DNA of 64,000 bases from Terasakiella pusilla DSM 6293 (lineage in GTDB: Bacteria > Pseudomonadota > Alphaproteobacteria > Rhodospirillales > Terasakiellaceae), in NCBI RefSeq assembly GCF_000688235.1, contig NZ_JHYO01000017.1, forward strand, positions 1-64,000. Reading direction: 5' to 3'. Below are positions 8,507 through 17,662 of the stretch, piece after piece (position 1 is the stretch's first letter; each line of letters starts with the position of its first letter). The translations under genes and the position numbers were made by a program. Below the pieces are notes generated by a model. The model had not been told where the DNA came from and searched no databases. It saw only the letters and a list, made by a program, of their open reading frames with translations.

Positions 8507-11500
8507 TTACCCCACAAGATCACGGATGCTCACATAGTCAATCTTGCCTGTCCCCAAGAGCGGGATTTTATCGACAGGGTGAATGACTTTGGGGACCATG
8601 AGCTCAGAGAGCCCCTGTTCTTTGGCATAAGCCAACAGGTCTGCGCGCTCAGCCGTTTGATGATCCGTGACAAGGACAAGTTGTTCGCCTTTTCTTGCAT
8701 CCGGCACGGCAACAACCCCATGTTGGGCATCGGGCCAGACCTCGGCGGCGTGTGCTTCCACCGCACCAAGGGAGACCATCTCGCCTGCAATTTTGGCAAA
8801 GCGTTTGGCGCGCCCGCTGATTTTAAGAAAACCTTCTTCATCGATCTCCACAATATCGCCCGTATCGTACCAACCTTGATCCGGCGTTTCCAAGACACCG
8901 GGGTTGCTTTCTTTCATATAGCCCAGCATCACATTTGGCCCTTTGACGATCAGGCGCCCACCCCGCACAATCCCGTCCACAGGTTCCAGCTTATACTGAA
9001 TCGCGGGCAGCAAGCGTCCGACCGTCTCCGCCTTAAAGTGCATGGGGGTGTTGGTTGCAATGACGGGGGCCGTTTCGGTTGCGCCATAGCCTTCAAGAAT
9101 ACGAATGCCGAATTTCTCCGACCAGATTTTGCGGGTTTCCTCCTGAACTTTTTCAGCGCCCGCAAACAAATAACGCACACTATAAAAATCATAAGGGTGA
9201 GCCACACGCCCATAGCCGCGCAAAAACGTATCGGTGCCAAACATGATGGTCGAATTGGTGTCATAGACCAGTTCCGGCACAATCCGGTAATGCAGGGGGG
9301 ACGGATACATAAACGTCTTCACCCCCGACAGGATCGGCAACAACGTCCCACCCGTCAAGCCAAAGGAATGAAAGACAGGCAAAGCATTAAAGACCGTATC
9401 TTGCGGGTTAAAGTCCACCCGTGCGCCCAGCTGCAAACGGTTGGCTTGCAGATTTTTATGGCTCAGGACAACCGCCTTCGGTGCGCCTTCTGATCCTGAA
9501 GTAAAGAGGATCACAGCGGCCTGTTCGGCTTCGCCCACGACCCCTTTATAGGCAAGAGAGGGGAAGGTGCGCGCCATGAAGCCAGAGAGTTTATCCGCCA
9601 AGCTCACATCAGCTTTCACATCCTCCAGATAAATGATCTCCACATGCTCTGCCAATTGATCAACGGCTTCTTGCAGTTTTGCCATCTCGACAAATCGGCG
9701 CGAGGTCAAAACCTGCTGGATACAGGCTGTCTGACAGGCCGAGATCATATTTTTTGACCCGGCGGAAAAGTTCAACATCGCAGGCACGCGCTTGGCGGCT
9801 TGCAGGGCAAAAAACGTCACCACTGCCCCGTTGGAATTGGGCAACAGCACCCCGACGGGTGCGCCTGTGGCACAGCGTTTTTTCAAAACCTTGGCAAGCA
9901 CGAAACTGCCAAGAACCAAGCGATCATAACTTAGGGGCGCACGCTCAATATCTTCTACGGCTTCGGCCTTTTTGCCAAAAATCTCGCGGGCCTCCAGTAA
10001 AGAGGAAAACAGGGTCTGATGACGATTGCAGGTCTCAAAGATCATGCCCGACATTTCATCATAAAGGGCAGCACCGACTTTTTGGCGACGCGCCCGGCCC
10101 ATGACCTCTGCCGGCACATCAAAACGGCGCGGTTCTTGGATCGTGATGGTGATTTTCGGGAACCAACGCAGACGCAACTTACCCCGCAGCTTTGAGAAGA
10201 TGGAGAATTGCGCCCCATCAATACGCACCGGCACAAGGTCCGCATCGGCCTTGTCCGCGATCATACCCGGCCCTTCATAGATCTTCATCAAGGCACCGGT
10301 CAGGGTGATACGTCCTTCGGGGAAGATGACGCACTGTTTGTCTTTTTTGACTTCATTGATCAGCGCTTTGGTCGCCATGGGATTGCGCGGATCCAAGGCA
10401 AAGGCATCGACAAACTTCAAAAACGGTTTCACCCACCATTTGGTCGCCATTTGGGTATTGATGGCAAACATCGGCTTGTTCGGCAAAAATGCCCCCAACA
10501 ACACCCCGTCCAGAAAGGACACATGATTGACCACGATCACCGCGCGCTTACCGGCCTTTACCATATTCTCCAGCCCCTTGACCTCAACACGGTAAAGGGC
10601 TTTCAAGATTACGGCAAAACAGACACGTAAAAAGTCAAACGACAGCAGTTTACAGATATAAAGCGCCGCAATCACATTGCCGATCATCATCAACAAAAAG
10701 ATACCACCAAGGCTGGCCCCCATAGCCAACATCCCCGTCACGACCCCGGCAGAAACCACCATAAACAAGGCATTCAGGATATTGTTTGCCGCAACCACAC
10801 GCGCGCGTTTATCCTCGGCACTTCCCTGCTGCATGATGGCATACAGCGGGACAATATAAAGCCCACCACAGATCGCCAAAGCCAACAGGTCGGCAATAAG
10901 ACGCACGTTTTCAAGTTGACTGACAAAGCTTATTAGCCCGGCGTTTTGCACCGCGGGTACATACCCTTCACACGCGAGATAGAGATCAAAAGAAAACACG
11001 GCCATCCCGATGGCAGCGAAAGGCACATATTTTGCCGATACTTGCCCAGCCAGCAGACGGTTACACAGCACCGACCCCAGCGCAATCCCAAGGGAAAAGA
11101 GGGTTAAAAACAACGTGACGATCGCTTCGTCCCCCGCAAGCACATCTTTTGCCAAGGTCGGGAACTGGGACAGATACGTCGCCCCCACCAGCCAAAACCA
11201 TGAAATCCCCAGGATTGATAAAAACACCGGACGGTTTTTAGACACATCCGAGACAATCCGAAATGTTTCGCTGACAAAATTGGGGTTAATTTTAAGCGAT
11301 GGATCACTGATCCCCGCCTTTGGAATCGATAAGCTAAAGGCAAACCCCAAGATCGCGCAAACCATCAACAAAACGGACACCACAGTCACGCCTTGGCCTG
11401 ACATCATCAACACCCCGGCGGCAAGACTGCCGGACAGGATCGCGATAAAGGTTGCCGCTTCGATCAAACCATTACCGCCAACCAGTTCTTTCTCCCCTAA

Positions 11501-11911
11501 ATGGGCGGGGAGAATCGCGTATTTTAGGGGGCCGAAAAAGGCTGATTGCGTCCCCATCAAAAATAAGGTCGCCAACAAAAAGGACGTGTGAGCCGACACA
11601 AGAGCCGCCGTACCCAGCGCCATAATCGCAATTTCCGCCAACTTACAGAACTTGATCAAACGTGCCTTTTCGAACTTGTCCGCCACTTGTCCCGCAAGGG
11701 CAGAAAACAGAAAGAACGGCAGAATAAACAGGCCTGCTGCCAGTGTAATCAGGATTTGACTCTCGCTGCCCACGTCACCCATCAATCGAAACGAGATCAA
11801 CAGGACCAGTGCGTTTTTAAACAGATTGTCATTAAACGCCCCGAAAAACTGGGCCACAAACAACGGCAGAAAACGGCGGGTTTTTAACAGGTGTCGCAGA
11901 TTATTTTGCAT
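8507..11911 (-). CDS. MFS transporter / acyltransferase / acyl-ACP synthetase fusion (LplT-Aas type)
   Basis: This 1134-residue protein joins three modules. Residues 1 to about 400 form an LplT-like major-facilitator domain starting FVAQFFGAFNDNLFKNALV. A PlsC acyltransferase follows near 455-640 with the HX4D motif in NHVSFLDGVLLG and FPEGRITLTG. The C-terminal third is an adenylate-forming domain with LFTSGSEGAPKAVVLSHKN near 800 and YGATETAPV. In known relatives it flips 2-acyl-lysophospholipids inward and re-acylates them with ACP-activated fatty acid. The ATG at 11911 follows GGAGTAGGAATT; an upstream start at 12019 would overlap the preceding gene. It lies in the TetR-controlled locus. 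Confidence 0.88.
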   Translation of the reverse strand: MQNNLRHLLKTRRFLPLFVAQFFGAFNDNLFKNALVLLISFRLMGDVGSESQILITLAAGLFILPFFLFSALAGQVADKFEKARLIKFCKLAEIAIMALGTAALVSAHTSFLLATLFLMGTQSAFFGPLKYAILPAHLGEKELVGGNGLIEAATFIAILSGSLAAGVLMMSGQGVTVVSVLLMVCAILGFAFSLSIPKAGISDPSLKINPNFVSETFRIVSDVSKNRPVFLSILGISWFWLVGATYLSQFPTLAKDVLAGDEAIVTLFLTLFSLGIALGSVLCNRLLAGQVSAKYVPFAAIGMAVFSFDLYLACEGYVPAVQNAGLISFVSQLENVRLIADLLALAICGGLYIVPLYAIMQQGSAEDKRARVVAANNILNALFMVVSAGVVTGMLAMGASLGGIFLLMMIGNVIAALYICKLLSFDFLRVCFAVILKALYRVEVKGLENMVKAGKRAVIVVNHVSFLDGVLLGAFLPNKPMFAINTQMATKWWVKPFLKFVDAFALDPRNPMATKALINEVKKDKQCVIFPEGRITLTGALMKIYEGPGMIADKADADLVPVRIDGAQFSIFSKLRGKLRLRWFPKITITIQEPRRFDVPAEVMGRARRQKVGAALYDEMSGMIFETCNRHQTLFSSLLEAREIFGKKAEAVEDIERAPLSYDRLVLGSFVLAKVLKKRCATGAPVGVLLPNSNGAVVTFFALQAAKRVPAMLNFSAGSKNMISACQTACIQQVLTSRRFVEMAKLQEAVDQLAEHVEIIYLEDVKADVSLADKLSGFMARTFPSLAYKGVVGEAEQAAVILFTSGSEGAPKAVVLSHKNLQANRLQLGARVDFNPQDTVFNALPVFHSFGLTGGTLLPILSGVKTFMYPSPLHYRIVPELVYDTNSTIMFGTDTFLRGYGRVAHPYDFYSVRYLFAGAEKVQEETRKIWSEKFGIRILEGYGATETAPVIATNTPMHFKAETVGRLLPAIQYKLEPVDGIVRGGRLIVKGPNVMLGYMKESNPGVLETPDQGWYDTGDIVEIDEEGFLKISGRAKRFAKIAGEMVSLGAVEAHAAEVWPDAQHGVVAVPDARKGEQLVLVTDHQTAERADLLAYAKEQGLSELMVPKVIHPVDKIPLLGTGKIDYVSIRDLVG

Positions 11912-11933
11912 AATTCCTACTCCAATCATCGCC

Positions 11934-12146
11934 CTATTGGGCAGGGGCGCCAAGGCGGGCAAGGGTCGCATCTTCAAACGCACTGACGAATGCGGACAAG
12001 CCGTCCTGTATGCGATCAATTAGGTTTGCAAGACTTGAAACAATCGTGGCGCCTAAGCTCAGGTCATAGACGCAGACCAAAGCCAACAGAACGCAGGCCA
12101 TCTTTAAGACCCGCTTGCGATTTTGAATAAAACAGTGCTTTTGCAT
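11934..12146 (-). CDS. Small membrane-anchored or secreted protein, 70 residues
   Basis: I do not recognise this family. The sequence has a basic start (MQKHCFIQNRKRVLK), one hydrophobic segment of about 18 residues (MACVLLALVCVYDLSLGA) and a mildly amphipathic tail. It could be a signal-anchored peptide or a secreted one cleaved after the hydrophobic part. A strong ribosome site (AAAGGAGGGTG) directly before the ATG and the 22-bp gap to the fusion gene downstream make it a credible gene, cotranscribed with that gene. It is first in the transcript reading leftwards from the operator-rich promoter at 12188-12300, so it is probably TetR-controlled. Confidence 0.6.
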   Translation of the reverse strand: MQKHCFIQNRKRVLKMACVLLALVCVYDLSLGATIVSSLANLIDRIQDGLSAFVSAFEDATLARLGAPAQ

Positions 12147-12187
12147 TTCACCCTCCTTTGGGAAGCCATCTTGCCTTCAGATTTAAA

Positions 12188-12300
12188 TGAACAATGATCA
12201 ATTGTCAATGAACATCGTTCATTTAATCCCCCCCCTCATGAAAAAGAAAACATCTGGACAAATGAACATTATTCAATTACCTTTTATTGAACATCGTTCA
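12188..12300. promoter_or_regulatory. Cluster of four TetR-type operators in a divergent promoter
   Basis: Four 13-bp palindrome-like sites lie between the small-protein gene and the KAS III gene: TGAACAATGATCA (12188-12200), TGAACATCGTTCA (12209-12221), TGAACATTATTCA (12263-12275) and TGAACATCGTTCA (12288-12300). The second and fourth are identical. Two more copies lie at 19792 and 19848 beside the tetR gene at 19885. I infer that this repressor controls both divergent operons. A run of eight C residues (12228-12235) lies between sites two and three. No gene is visible in the 255-bp region 12147-12401. Confidence 0.75.
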
Positions 12301-12401
12301 TTTCTTCACCAAATCACTTGGAAATGACATACTCTTCTGGAAAACAACGATTTTGTTTTTCACGCCACTGTAAATTCGCTATTTTCCCCAAGAGGAAAAA
12401 A

Positions 12402-13427
12402 ATGAGTACAATCAAATCAACAGCCCCCCGACAGCCTGCACGCCCCATCCGGATCATCGCCACCGGCAGCTTTGTTCCTGCCCACTGCGTCACATCCCAG
12501 CAGATTGATCAGCGCACAGGACAGGCTTTCGGCACCACCCAACAGATCACAGGCATTCAGCAACGCTATTTTGCCGGGGAGGAAACCTCCTCCCAAATGG
12601 CGGCGAAGGCGGCGATAGAGGCCCTCAAGCGCGCAGATTTAAAGGCGTGCGATCTTGATTTGATTGTCTCGGCTTGCGCGATCATGGAACAACCGATCCC
12701 GACCCAAAGCGTCCTGATCCAACAGCATTTAGGATTGGCAGGAACGGGGACGGCAACCCTTGACCTCAACGCGACCTGCCTCAGCTTTTTATCCGCGTTT
12801 GATACCGTATCCTATCTGGTTGCCAGCGGCAGATACCAACGCGCGCTTATTGTCTCCAGCGAAATCCCCTCACGGGGGTTGGATTGGAATACGCCCGAAA
12901 TTTGCGGTAATTTTGGCGATGGGGCCGCAGCGGTGATTATCGAACAAGCGGGCGAGACAACGTCCGCCATCTTAGGCGCGCACTTTGAAACCTATTGCGA
13001 AGGCGCACAGCTCAACGAACTGCAATCGGGCGGGACAGGACGCGATATCCATAAAGATCTGAGCCATTTTTTAGACGGGGCCGTGTTTAAGATGAACGGT
13101 CCCGCCTCCTATAAACTGGCGACCAAGCTCTATCCCAAATTCCTGAAAAAATCTCTCACGCTGTGTGGATGTGACTTAAACGGTCTTGATCTGGTCATCC
13201 CCCATCAAGCCAGCGTGGAAGCTTTGGATCGTCTGGTCCGGCTCACCCGCGCAGCCCCTGAGAAAGTCGTTAATATCATCAAAGACTATGGCAACCAAAT
13301 CTCTGTTTCCATCCCCATGGCCTTACATCATGCGATTATATCAGGCAAACTGCATCGGGGAGACACAGCCCTTTTAACCGGCACCGCGGCGGGATTAAGC
13401 CTGGGGGCTATGGTGGTGAGGTACTGA
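12402..13427 (+). CDS. 3-oxoacyl-ACP synthase III (FabH-like ketosynthase)
   Basis: A 341-residue thiolase-fold condensing enzyme with all three catalytic parts: Cys126 in LDLNATCLSFLSAF, the histidine in VIPHQASVEALDRL near 266 and the asparagine in KDYGNQISVSIPMAL near 296. It should decarboxylatively or head-to-head condense acyl thioesters. The ATG at 12402 follows AGAGGAAAAAA; a TTG at 12318 in the same frame has no such site. As first gene of an operon with an OleD-like reductase and an adenylate-forming enzyme, not with fab genes, it is more likely a secondary-metabolism or special-lipid synthase (OleA- or PqsD-like role) than housekeeping FabH. Confidence 0.87.
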   Translation: MSTIKSTAPRQPARPIRIIATGSFVPAHCVTSQQIDQRTGQAFGTTQQITGIQQRYFAGEETSSQMAAKAAIEALKRADLKACDLDLIVSACAIMEQPIPTQSVLIQQHLGLAGTGTATLDLNATCLSFLSAFDTVSYLVASGRYQRALIVSSEIPSRGLDWNTPEICGNFGDGAAAVIIEQAGETTSAILGAHFETYCEGAQLNELQSGGTGRDIHKDLSHFLDGAVFKMNGPASYKLATKLYPKFLKKSLTLCGCDLNGLDLVIPHQASVEALDRLVRLTRAAPEKVVNIIKDYGNQISVSIPMALHHAIISGKLHRGDTALLTGTAAGLSLGAMVVRY

Positions 13428-14425
13428 TGAAAAAAGCATTGATCACAGGGGCAACCGGATGTGTGGGCCGCCATCTTTGTGACCACCTGATCAAACACGG
13501 CCACCAAGTCACAGGGACCGGGCGCAACGCTGCGATTGGCCGGAAGCTCCAAGACTTGGGCGTGACCTTCCTTGAGGGGGATTTAACCACGCTGGACCTT
13601 GATCCCCTCTTTAAAGACCAGCCTGACATCGTCTTTCATTCTGCCGCCTTTTCCTCTGCATGGGGTAGACGGGAAGACTTTTTTAAAATCAATGTCAGCG
13701 CCACAAAACGCCTGTTTGATGCCGCCAGCCGCCACAAGGTCAAACGCTTCGTCTTCCTGTCCAGCCCCTCGATTTATTTTAACTTCACCGACCGCTACAA
13801 TCTGCGCGAAGATGCACCCTTGCCCGCAACCCCGGTCAATGCCTATGCCGAAAGTAAGATCGCGGCGGAAAACATGCTCCTGACCTCACCCTTTAACGGG
13901 ACACAACGGATCATCCTGCGCCCGCGCGGTATCCTCGGGCCTTACGATTCTGCGCTTGCGCCGCGCTTGGCCCAAGCCGTCCAAAATGGCCCCTTGCCCA
14001 GATTGCGCGGCGGGCAAGCCTTGGTTGACTATACCTGCGTTCAAAACCTCGTTCACGCTCTCCACCTCTGCGCGGCACATACAGGCGATTTGGATGGGCA
14101 TATCTTCAATATCAGCAATGATGCGCCTGTGACCGTCCAAACGCTTTTGCAAAAATCCTTGAACGCCCTTGACCTCAAGGCTACATGGCTGCCCGTACCC
14201 GTTTGGCTTGCCCGCGCCCTTGCCCGCTTTGGGGAAGCCCGCGCAAGACGTGATCCGGCGTTTAAAGAACCCCGCATCACCGAATATGCCATTGGCTTGC
14301 TGGCCTATGGACAAACCCTTGATATTACAGCAGCAAAAGACGTCCTCGGCTATCGGCCCGTTGTCACCCTAGATGAAGGGTTAGCCAGCCTCAAAGACTG
14401 GTGGAGGACGCGACATGACGACTAA
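13427..14425 (+). CDS. NAD(P)-dependent epimerase/3-beta-HSD-like reductase (OleD-like)
   Basis: A 332-residue extended short-chain dehydrogenase. The nucleotide site is ALITGATGCVGRHLCDHL at the N-terminus, the active site is SSPSIYF followed by YAESKIAAE (Tyr-X3-Lys) near residue 145, and IILRPRGILGP near 165 is typical of 3-beta-hydroxysteroid dehydrogenase-like members, including OleD. Its ATG overlaps the ketosynthase stop (TGATG), so the two are coupled. Neighbours suggest that it reduces the beta-keto product of the ketosynthase to a beta-hydroxy acid; that is inference. It could instead act on a sugar or sterol-like substrate. Confidence 0.85.
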   Translation: MKKALITGATGCVGRHLCDHLIKHGHQVTGTGRNAAIGRKLQDLGVTFLEGDLTTLDLDPLFKDQPDIVFHSAAFSSAWGRREDFFKINVSATKRLFDAASRHKVKRFVFLSSPSIYFNFTDRYNLREDAPLPATPVNAYAESKIAAENMLLTSPFNGTQRIILRPRGILGPYDSALAPRLAQAVQNGPLPRLRGGQALVDYTCVQNLVHALHLCAAHTGDLDGHIFNISNDAPVTVQTLLQKSLNALDLKATWLPVPVWLARALARFGEARARRDPAFKEPRITEYAIGLLAYGQTLDITAAKDVLGYRPVVTLDEGLASLKDWWRTRHDD

Positions 14426-15233
14426 AATCACCATCAAATCATCGGGCAGTTGCAGCAGCTACGCCAAACTTGCCGCTAAAACCCAAAAGCTGGAAAAGGT
14501 CCATTTCCCCGCCCACTTTGGTGTGATCCAACAGCCGGAAAAAACCATGCTGTTTGACACAGGGTACGCCCCACGCGTGGATGATATTTTCCAAAGCTTC
14601 CCTTATCAGCTCTACAAACTTTTGCTGCCCACACACATTGAGGAAAGCGGATCAGTTAAAGCCTACCTCCAAAGCCAAGGCATCGGGGGGGAGGCGGTCG
14701 AGCTGATCCTGATCTCCCACTTTCATCCCGATCATATCGGTGGGTTAAAAGACTTTCCAACCGCGCAATTTCTCTGTGCCAAAGAAGCATGGGACTTTGT
14801 GAAAGATCGCCGCGGCCTGCGCGCCCTTTCCCAAGGCTTCCTGCCGCAACTGATCCCTGACGATTTTGAAAACCGCCTGTCGTTTATTGAAGATTTACCC
14901 GCAGGCTCTCCCCTCGGTCCTTTTACTCACACTCGCCAGCTTGATTGGCGAGGCACAGCCTATACCCTTGTGCCCTTGCCCGGACATATCCCGGGGCAAT
15001 ATGGCTTGTTTGTGGAAGAAACAGGCGAGCGTCCGGTCTTTTTTATCTCCGACTCCCTATGGGATATTTCTGCATTGGAAACGTTAGACCTGCCTAATTT
15101 CATCGGCATGCATGTCCAGCATAACAACAAAGAGTATATCGCGACGATCCACAAGCTGCATGCCCTAAAGCAGGCCCGCCCAGAGATCCGCTTTATCGCC
15201 ACCCATGACCGGACGTTAGATCATGCGCGATAA
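14415..15233 (+). CDS. Metallo-beta-lactamase-fold hydrolase
   Basis: A 272-residue MBL-fold protein, no signal peptide, so cytoplasmic. The dinuclear metal motif is ILISHFHPDHIGGLKDF near residue 100 (HxHxDH). Further ligand candidates are the His in LPGHIPGQYG near 193, the Asp in FFISDSLWD near 215 and the His in ATHDRTLDH near the end. It resembles lactonase/thioesterase-type MBL enzymes. It overlaps the genes on both sides by 11 bp. In this operon it could hydrolyse a thioester or a lactone intermediate, the position OleB holds in the olefin pathway; no direct evidence supports that. Confidence 0.85.
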   Translation: MTTKITIKSSGSCSSYAKLAAKTQKLEKVHFPAHFGVIQQPEKTMLFDTGYAPRVDDIFQSFPYQLYKLLLPTHIEESGSVKAYLQSQGIGGEAVELILISHFHPDHIGGLKDFPTAQFLCAKEAWDFVKDRRGLRALSQGFLPQLIPDDFENRLSFIEDLPAGSPLGPFTHTRQLDWRGTAYTLVPLPGHIPGQYGLFVEETGERPVFFISDSLWDISALETLDLPNFIGMHVQHNNKEYIATIHKLHALKQARPEIRFIATHDRTLDHAR

Positions 15234-16497
15234 ACTGAGCATTTTGGGCCATTACCTCAAAGCAAAATATCTGCGGAGATTCCCCGATCGTGCAGCATTA
15301 GAAGCACACCAGCGCCGCCAACTCGCGCGCTTTAAAACAGAGGTTCTCCAGCATTTGCCGTTTTTTGCGGACCTGTGGGAGAAAGACCTGTCCAGCTTTC
15401 CCCTCACCGACAAAGCCATCGTGCAACAAAACTTTGCGGGCCTCAACAGCCTTGCCCTGCCCTATGATGTGGGCCTCCCCTTAGCCATGAGGCGCGAAAA
15501 AGTAGACGGCATCACCGTTGGCCTATCATCCGGCACTAGCGGGCGGCGGGGGGTATTTTTGGTCAGTGAGGAGGAACGCCATTTCTGGCTTGGCGTCATG
15601 CTGGCAAAAGCCTTGCCCGGTCCCTTATGGCAAAAACATCGCGTGGTGCTGGCCCTGTCGGCTAACAGCGACCTGTACACCACGGCAAACAAAAACAGCC
15701 GGATGCGCTTTCACTTCCTCGACCTCAAGGCCGCTTATCAAGATCATCTGGATACCCTAACGCACGTTCAGCCCACCATCCTGATCGCCCCGGCGCAGTT
15801 TCTAAAAAAGCTTGCCCAGAGTGTACAGGCGGGTGACTTGCAGATTAATCCAGCCCGTATTTTCTCGGTCGGCGAAGTCTTAAGCGACGAAGATCGCACC
15901 TTTATTGGCGATCAGTTTCACCAGCCCATCCACCAGATTTATCAATGTACGGAAGGCTTTTTGGGGATCACCTGCGCCCATGGCACGCTGCACCTGAATG
16001 AAGAATATGTTCATGTGGAGAAAGAATGGCTGGATGAAGATAAAACCCACTTCAACCCAATCATTACTGACTTTTCCCGCACAACCCAAGCCATCGTGCG
16101 CTATCGCCTGAATGACATCTTGAAGATTAGGCAAACGCCATGCGCCTGTGGCTCCCCCCTCTTGGCGATTGAGAAAGTTGAGGGGCGATGCGATGATATT
16201 TTAAAGCTACCTCACACCGATCAAACAACATCAGTGGATTTCTACCCCGACGATATCCGCGCGCTTATCTTGGATGCTGACCCAAGTATTCGTGATTTTC
16301 GCGTCCATCAATCCGACGTGGATCAGCTACGTCTCAGGATCGATAGCCCAAGCCCAGCCGCAAAGAACAAGGTCGCACACGCACTCCTTCACGCGACCCG
16401 CACCCGCAAGGCCCAGCCCCCGACACTCACATTTGATGATTGGCCCCCCGCGGTTGATCTGTCCCAAAAACTGCGACGCATCGTGCGGGATTGTTAG
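15223..16497 (+). CDS. CapK/F390-synthetase-like adenylate-forming enzyme
   Basis: A 424-residue protein of the phenylacetate-CoA ligase/CapK branch of adenylate-forming enzymes. The ATP loop reads GLSSGTSGRRGVFLVSEEE near residue 103, followed by a YQCTEGFLGITC segment near 246 and RYRLNDILKI near 293. The CACGSPLLAIEKVEGRCDD stretch near 306 is the usual Cys-rich, probably metal-binding, element of this branch. It is clearly different from the fatty acyl-CoA ligase at 2774. It probably activates a carboxyl group made by the upstream enzymes as acyl-adenylate, for thioester, amide or lactone formation. Substrate unknown. Confidence 0.82.
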   Translation: MRDKLSILGHYLKAKYLRRFPDRAALEAHQRRQLARFKTEVLQHLPFFADLWEKDLSSFPLTDKAIVQQNFAGLNSLALPYDVGLPLAMRREKVDGITVGLSSGTSGRRGVFLVSEEERHFWLGVMLAKALPGPLWQKHRVVLALSANSDLYTTANKNSRMRFHFLDLKAAYQDHLDTLTHVQPTILIAPAQFLKKLAQSVQAGDLQINPARIFSVGEVLSDEDRTFIGDQFHQPIHQIYQCTEGFLGITCAHGTLHLNEEYVHVEKEWLDEDKTHFNPIITDFSRTTQAIVRYRLNDILKIRQTPCACGSPLLAIEKVEGRCDDILKLPHTDQTTSVDFYPDDIRALILDADPSIRDFRVHQSDVDQLRLRIDSPSPAAKNKVAHALLHATRTRKAQPPTLTFDDWPPAVDLSQKLRRIVRDC

Positions 16498-16498
16498 G

Positions 16499-17653
16499 AT
16501 GAAAAAACGTCTCCTGATCACCGGCTTGCGCGCCCCTGTTGCCCTTGACCTTGCCCGCCAATTCAACCAATCCGGCTGGCAGGTCATCGCTGCTGATAGC
16601 CAGCATCTGCCCATCGGCAGATTAAGCAATGCCCTTCAGTCCTATCACCGCCTACCCGCCGCTGCCGCGGATCATCATGCCTATGCGGATGCGGTGGCAG
16701 ACCTGATCCAGCGTGAACGGATTGACGTACTCCTGCCCACTTGCGAAGAAGCCTTTTTCATCGCCCGCCATAAAGACAAGCTGTCGGAACTGTGTGAAGT
16801 GCTGACATCGGATTGGCAGACCATGCAGTTCCTGCATGATAAAGGTAATGTGACGGAAATCGTAAAAGGCACCGACCTATCCGCCCCCGAAACTCAGCGC
16901 GTCACCAACGTAGAAGAAGCACGGGCTGACCATCAAAAACACGCAAGCCACATTGTCCTTAAAAAGAGCTTCTCGCGCTTTGCCAGAGGGGTGCTGATCA
17001 AGCCCACAACCGACGCCCTTACCCGCCTAAACTATGATGAGAACTGGATTAGCCAGCAATTTATCACAGGGCAGGAATATTGCGTTTACGGTTTTGCCCT
17101 AAACGGGGAGCTTAAGGCGTTTTGCGCCTATCGCCCGACCTTTCGGCTCGGGACCGCCTCAAGTTATTATTTTGAAAATGTGGCAGACCCGATTTTGCAA
17201 AAGTTCGCTCAAGATGTATGCCGCAAGCATCACATCCACGGTCAAATCTCCTTCGATATCATCAAGACCGAAGATCACCAGTATTACCTGCTGGAATGTA
17301 ACCCGCGCGCGACCAGTGCGGTGCATTTGTTCCCCACAACAGCATCCCTGCCACAGGTGTTCAACGACGATCAGATAGGGATCATCACTCCTCCCCCCCA
17401 CCACAAAACCATGCTCGCCTTGGCGATGGTTCTGCTCGGTCTGCCCCGTGCCTTAAAAAGGCGCGAACTTAGCCGTTGGTGGCGGGCATGGTGTGCCGCG
17501 AAAGACGCCCTTTTCAGCCCGCAAGACCTCGGCCCGACCTTAGGGCAGTTCCTCGCCTTGGGGGAAGGATTATATCTTGCCGCAATACATCGCTGCGATC
17601 CCGTCACCGCCACCACCTTTGATACGGAATGGAATGGCGAGCCCTTGGAGTAA
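16499..17653 (+). CDS. ATP-grasp domain protein
   Basis: A 384-residue ATP-grasp ligase-like protein. An N-terminal Rossmann-like pre-ATP-grasp domain begins KKRLLITGLRAPVALDLARQ; the grasp domain carries ILKKSFSRFARGVLIKP near 160, the QQFITGQEYCVYGFALNGE core near 188 and the metal-binding ISFDIIKTEDHQYYLLECNP near 250, with Glu and Asn ligands. Such enzymes join a carboxylate to an amine or thiol through an acyl-phosphate. The ATG follows the upstream stop by one base (TAGGATG). As last gene of the operon it may attach an amino compound to the acyl product. The convergent Rieske gene ends 9 bp away. Confidence 0.85.
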   Translation: MKKRLLITGLRAPVALDLARQFNQSGWQVIAADSQHLPIGRLSNALQSYHRLPAAAADHHAYADAVADLIQRERIDVLLPTCEEAFFIARHKDKLSELCEVLTSDWQTMQFLHDKGNVTEIVKGTDLSAPETQRVTNVEEARADHQKHASHIVLKKSFSRFARGVLIKPTTDALTRLNYDENWISQQFITGQEYCVYGFALNGELKAFCAYRPTFRLGTASSYYFENVADPILQKFAQDVCRKHHIHGQISFDIIKTEDHQYYLLECNPRATSAVHLFPTTASLPQVFNDDQIGIITPPPHHKTMLALAMVLLGLPRALKRRELSRWWRAWCAAKDALFSPQDLGPTLGQFLALGEGLYLAAIHRCDPVTATTFDTEWNGEPLE

Positions 17654-17662
17654 GCAGCCGTC

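Noticed and set aside
12228-12235. C8 tract as a phase-variation switch
   Set aside because: It is short and outside any coding sequence; without read data there is no sign of length variation.
12402-16497. Calling the operon a genuine oleABCD cluster
   Set aside because: There is no OleB-type alpha/beta hydrolase or OleC-type ligase, so only a functional resemblance is claimed.
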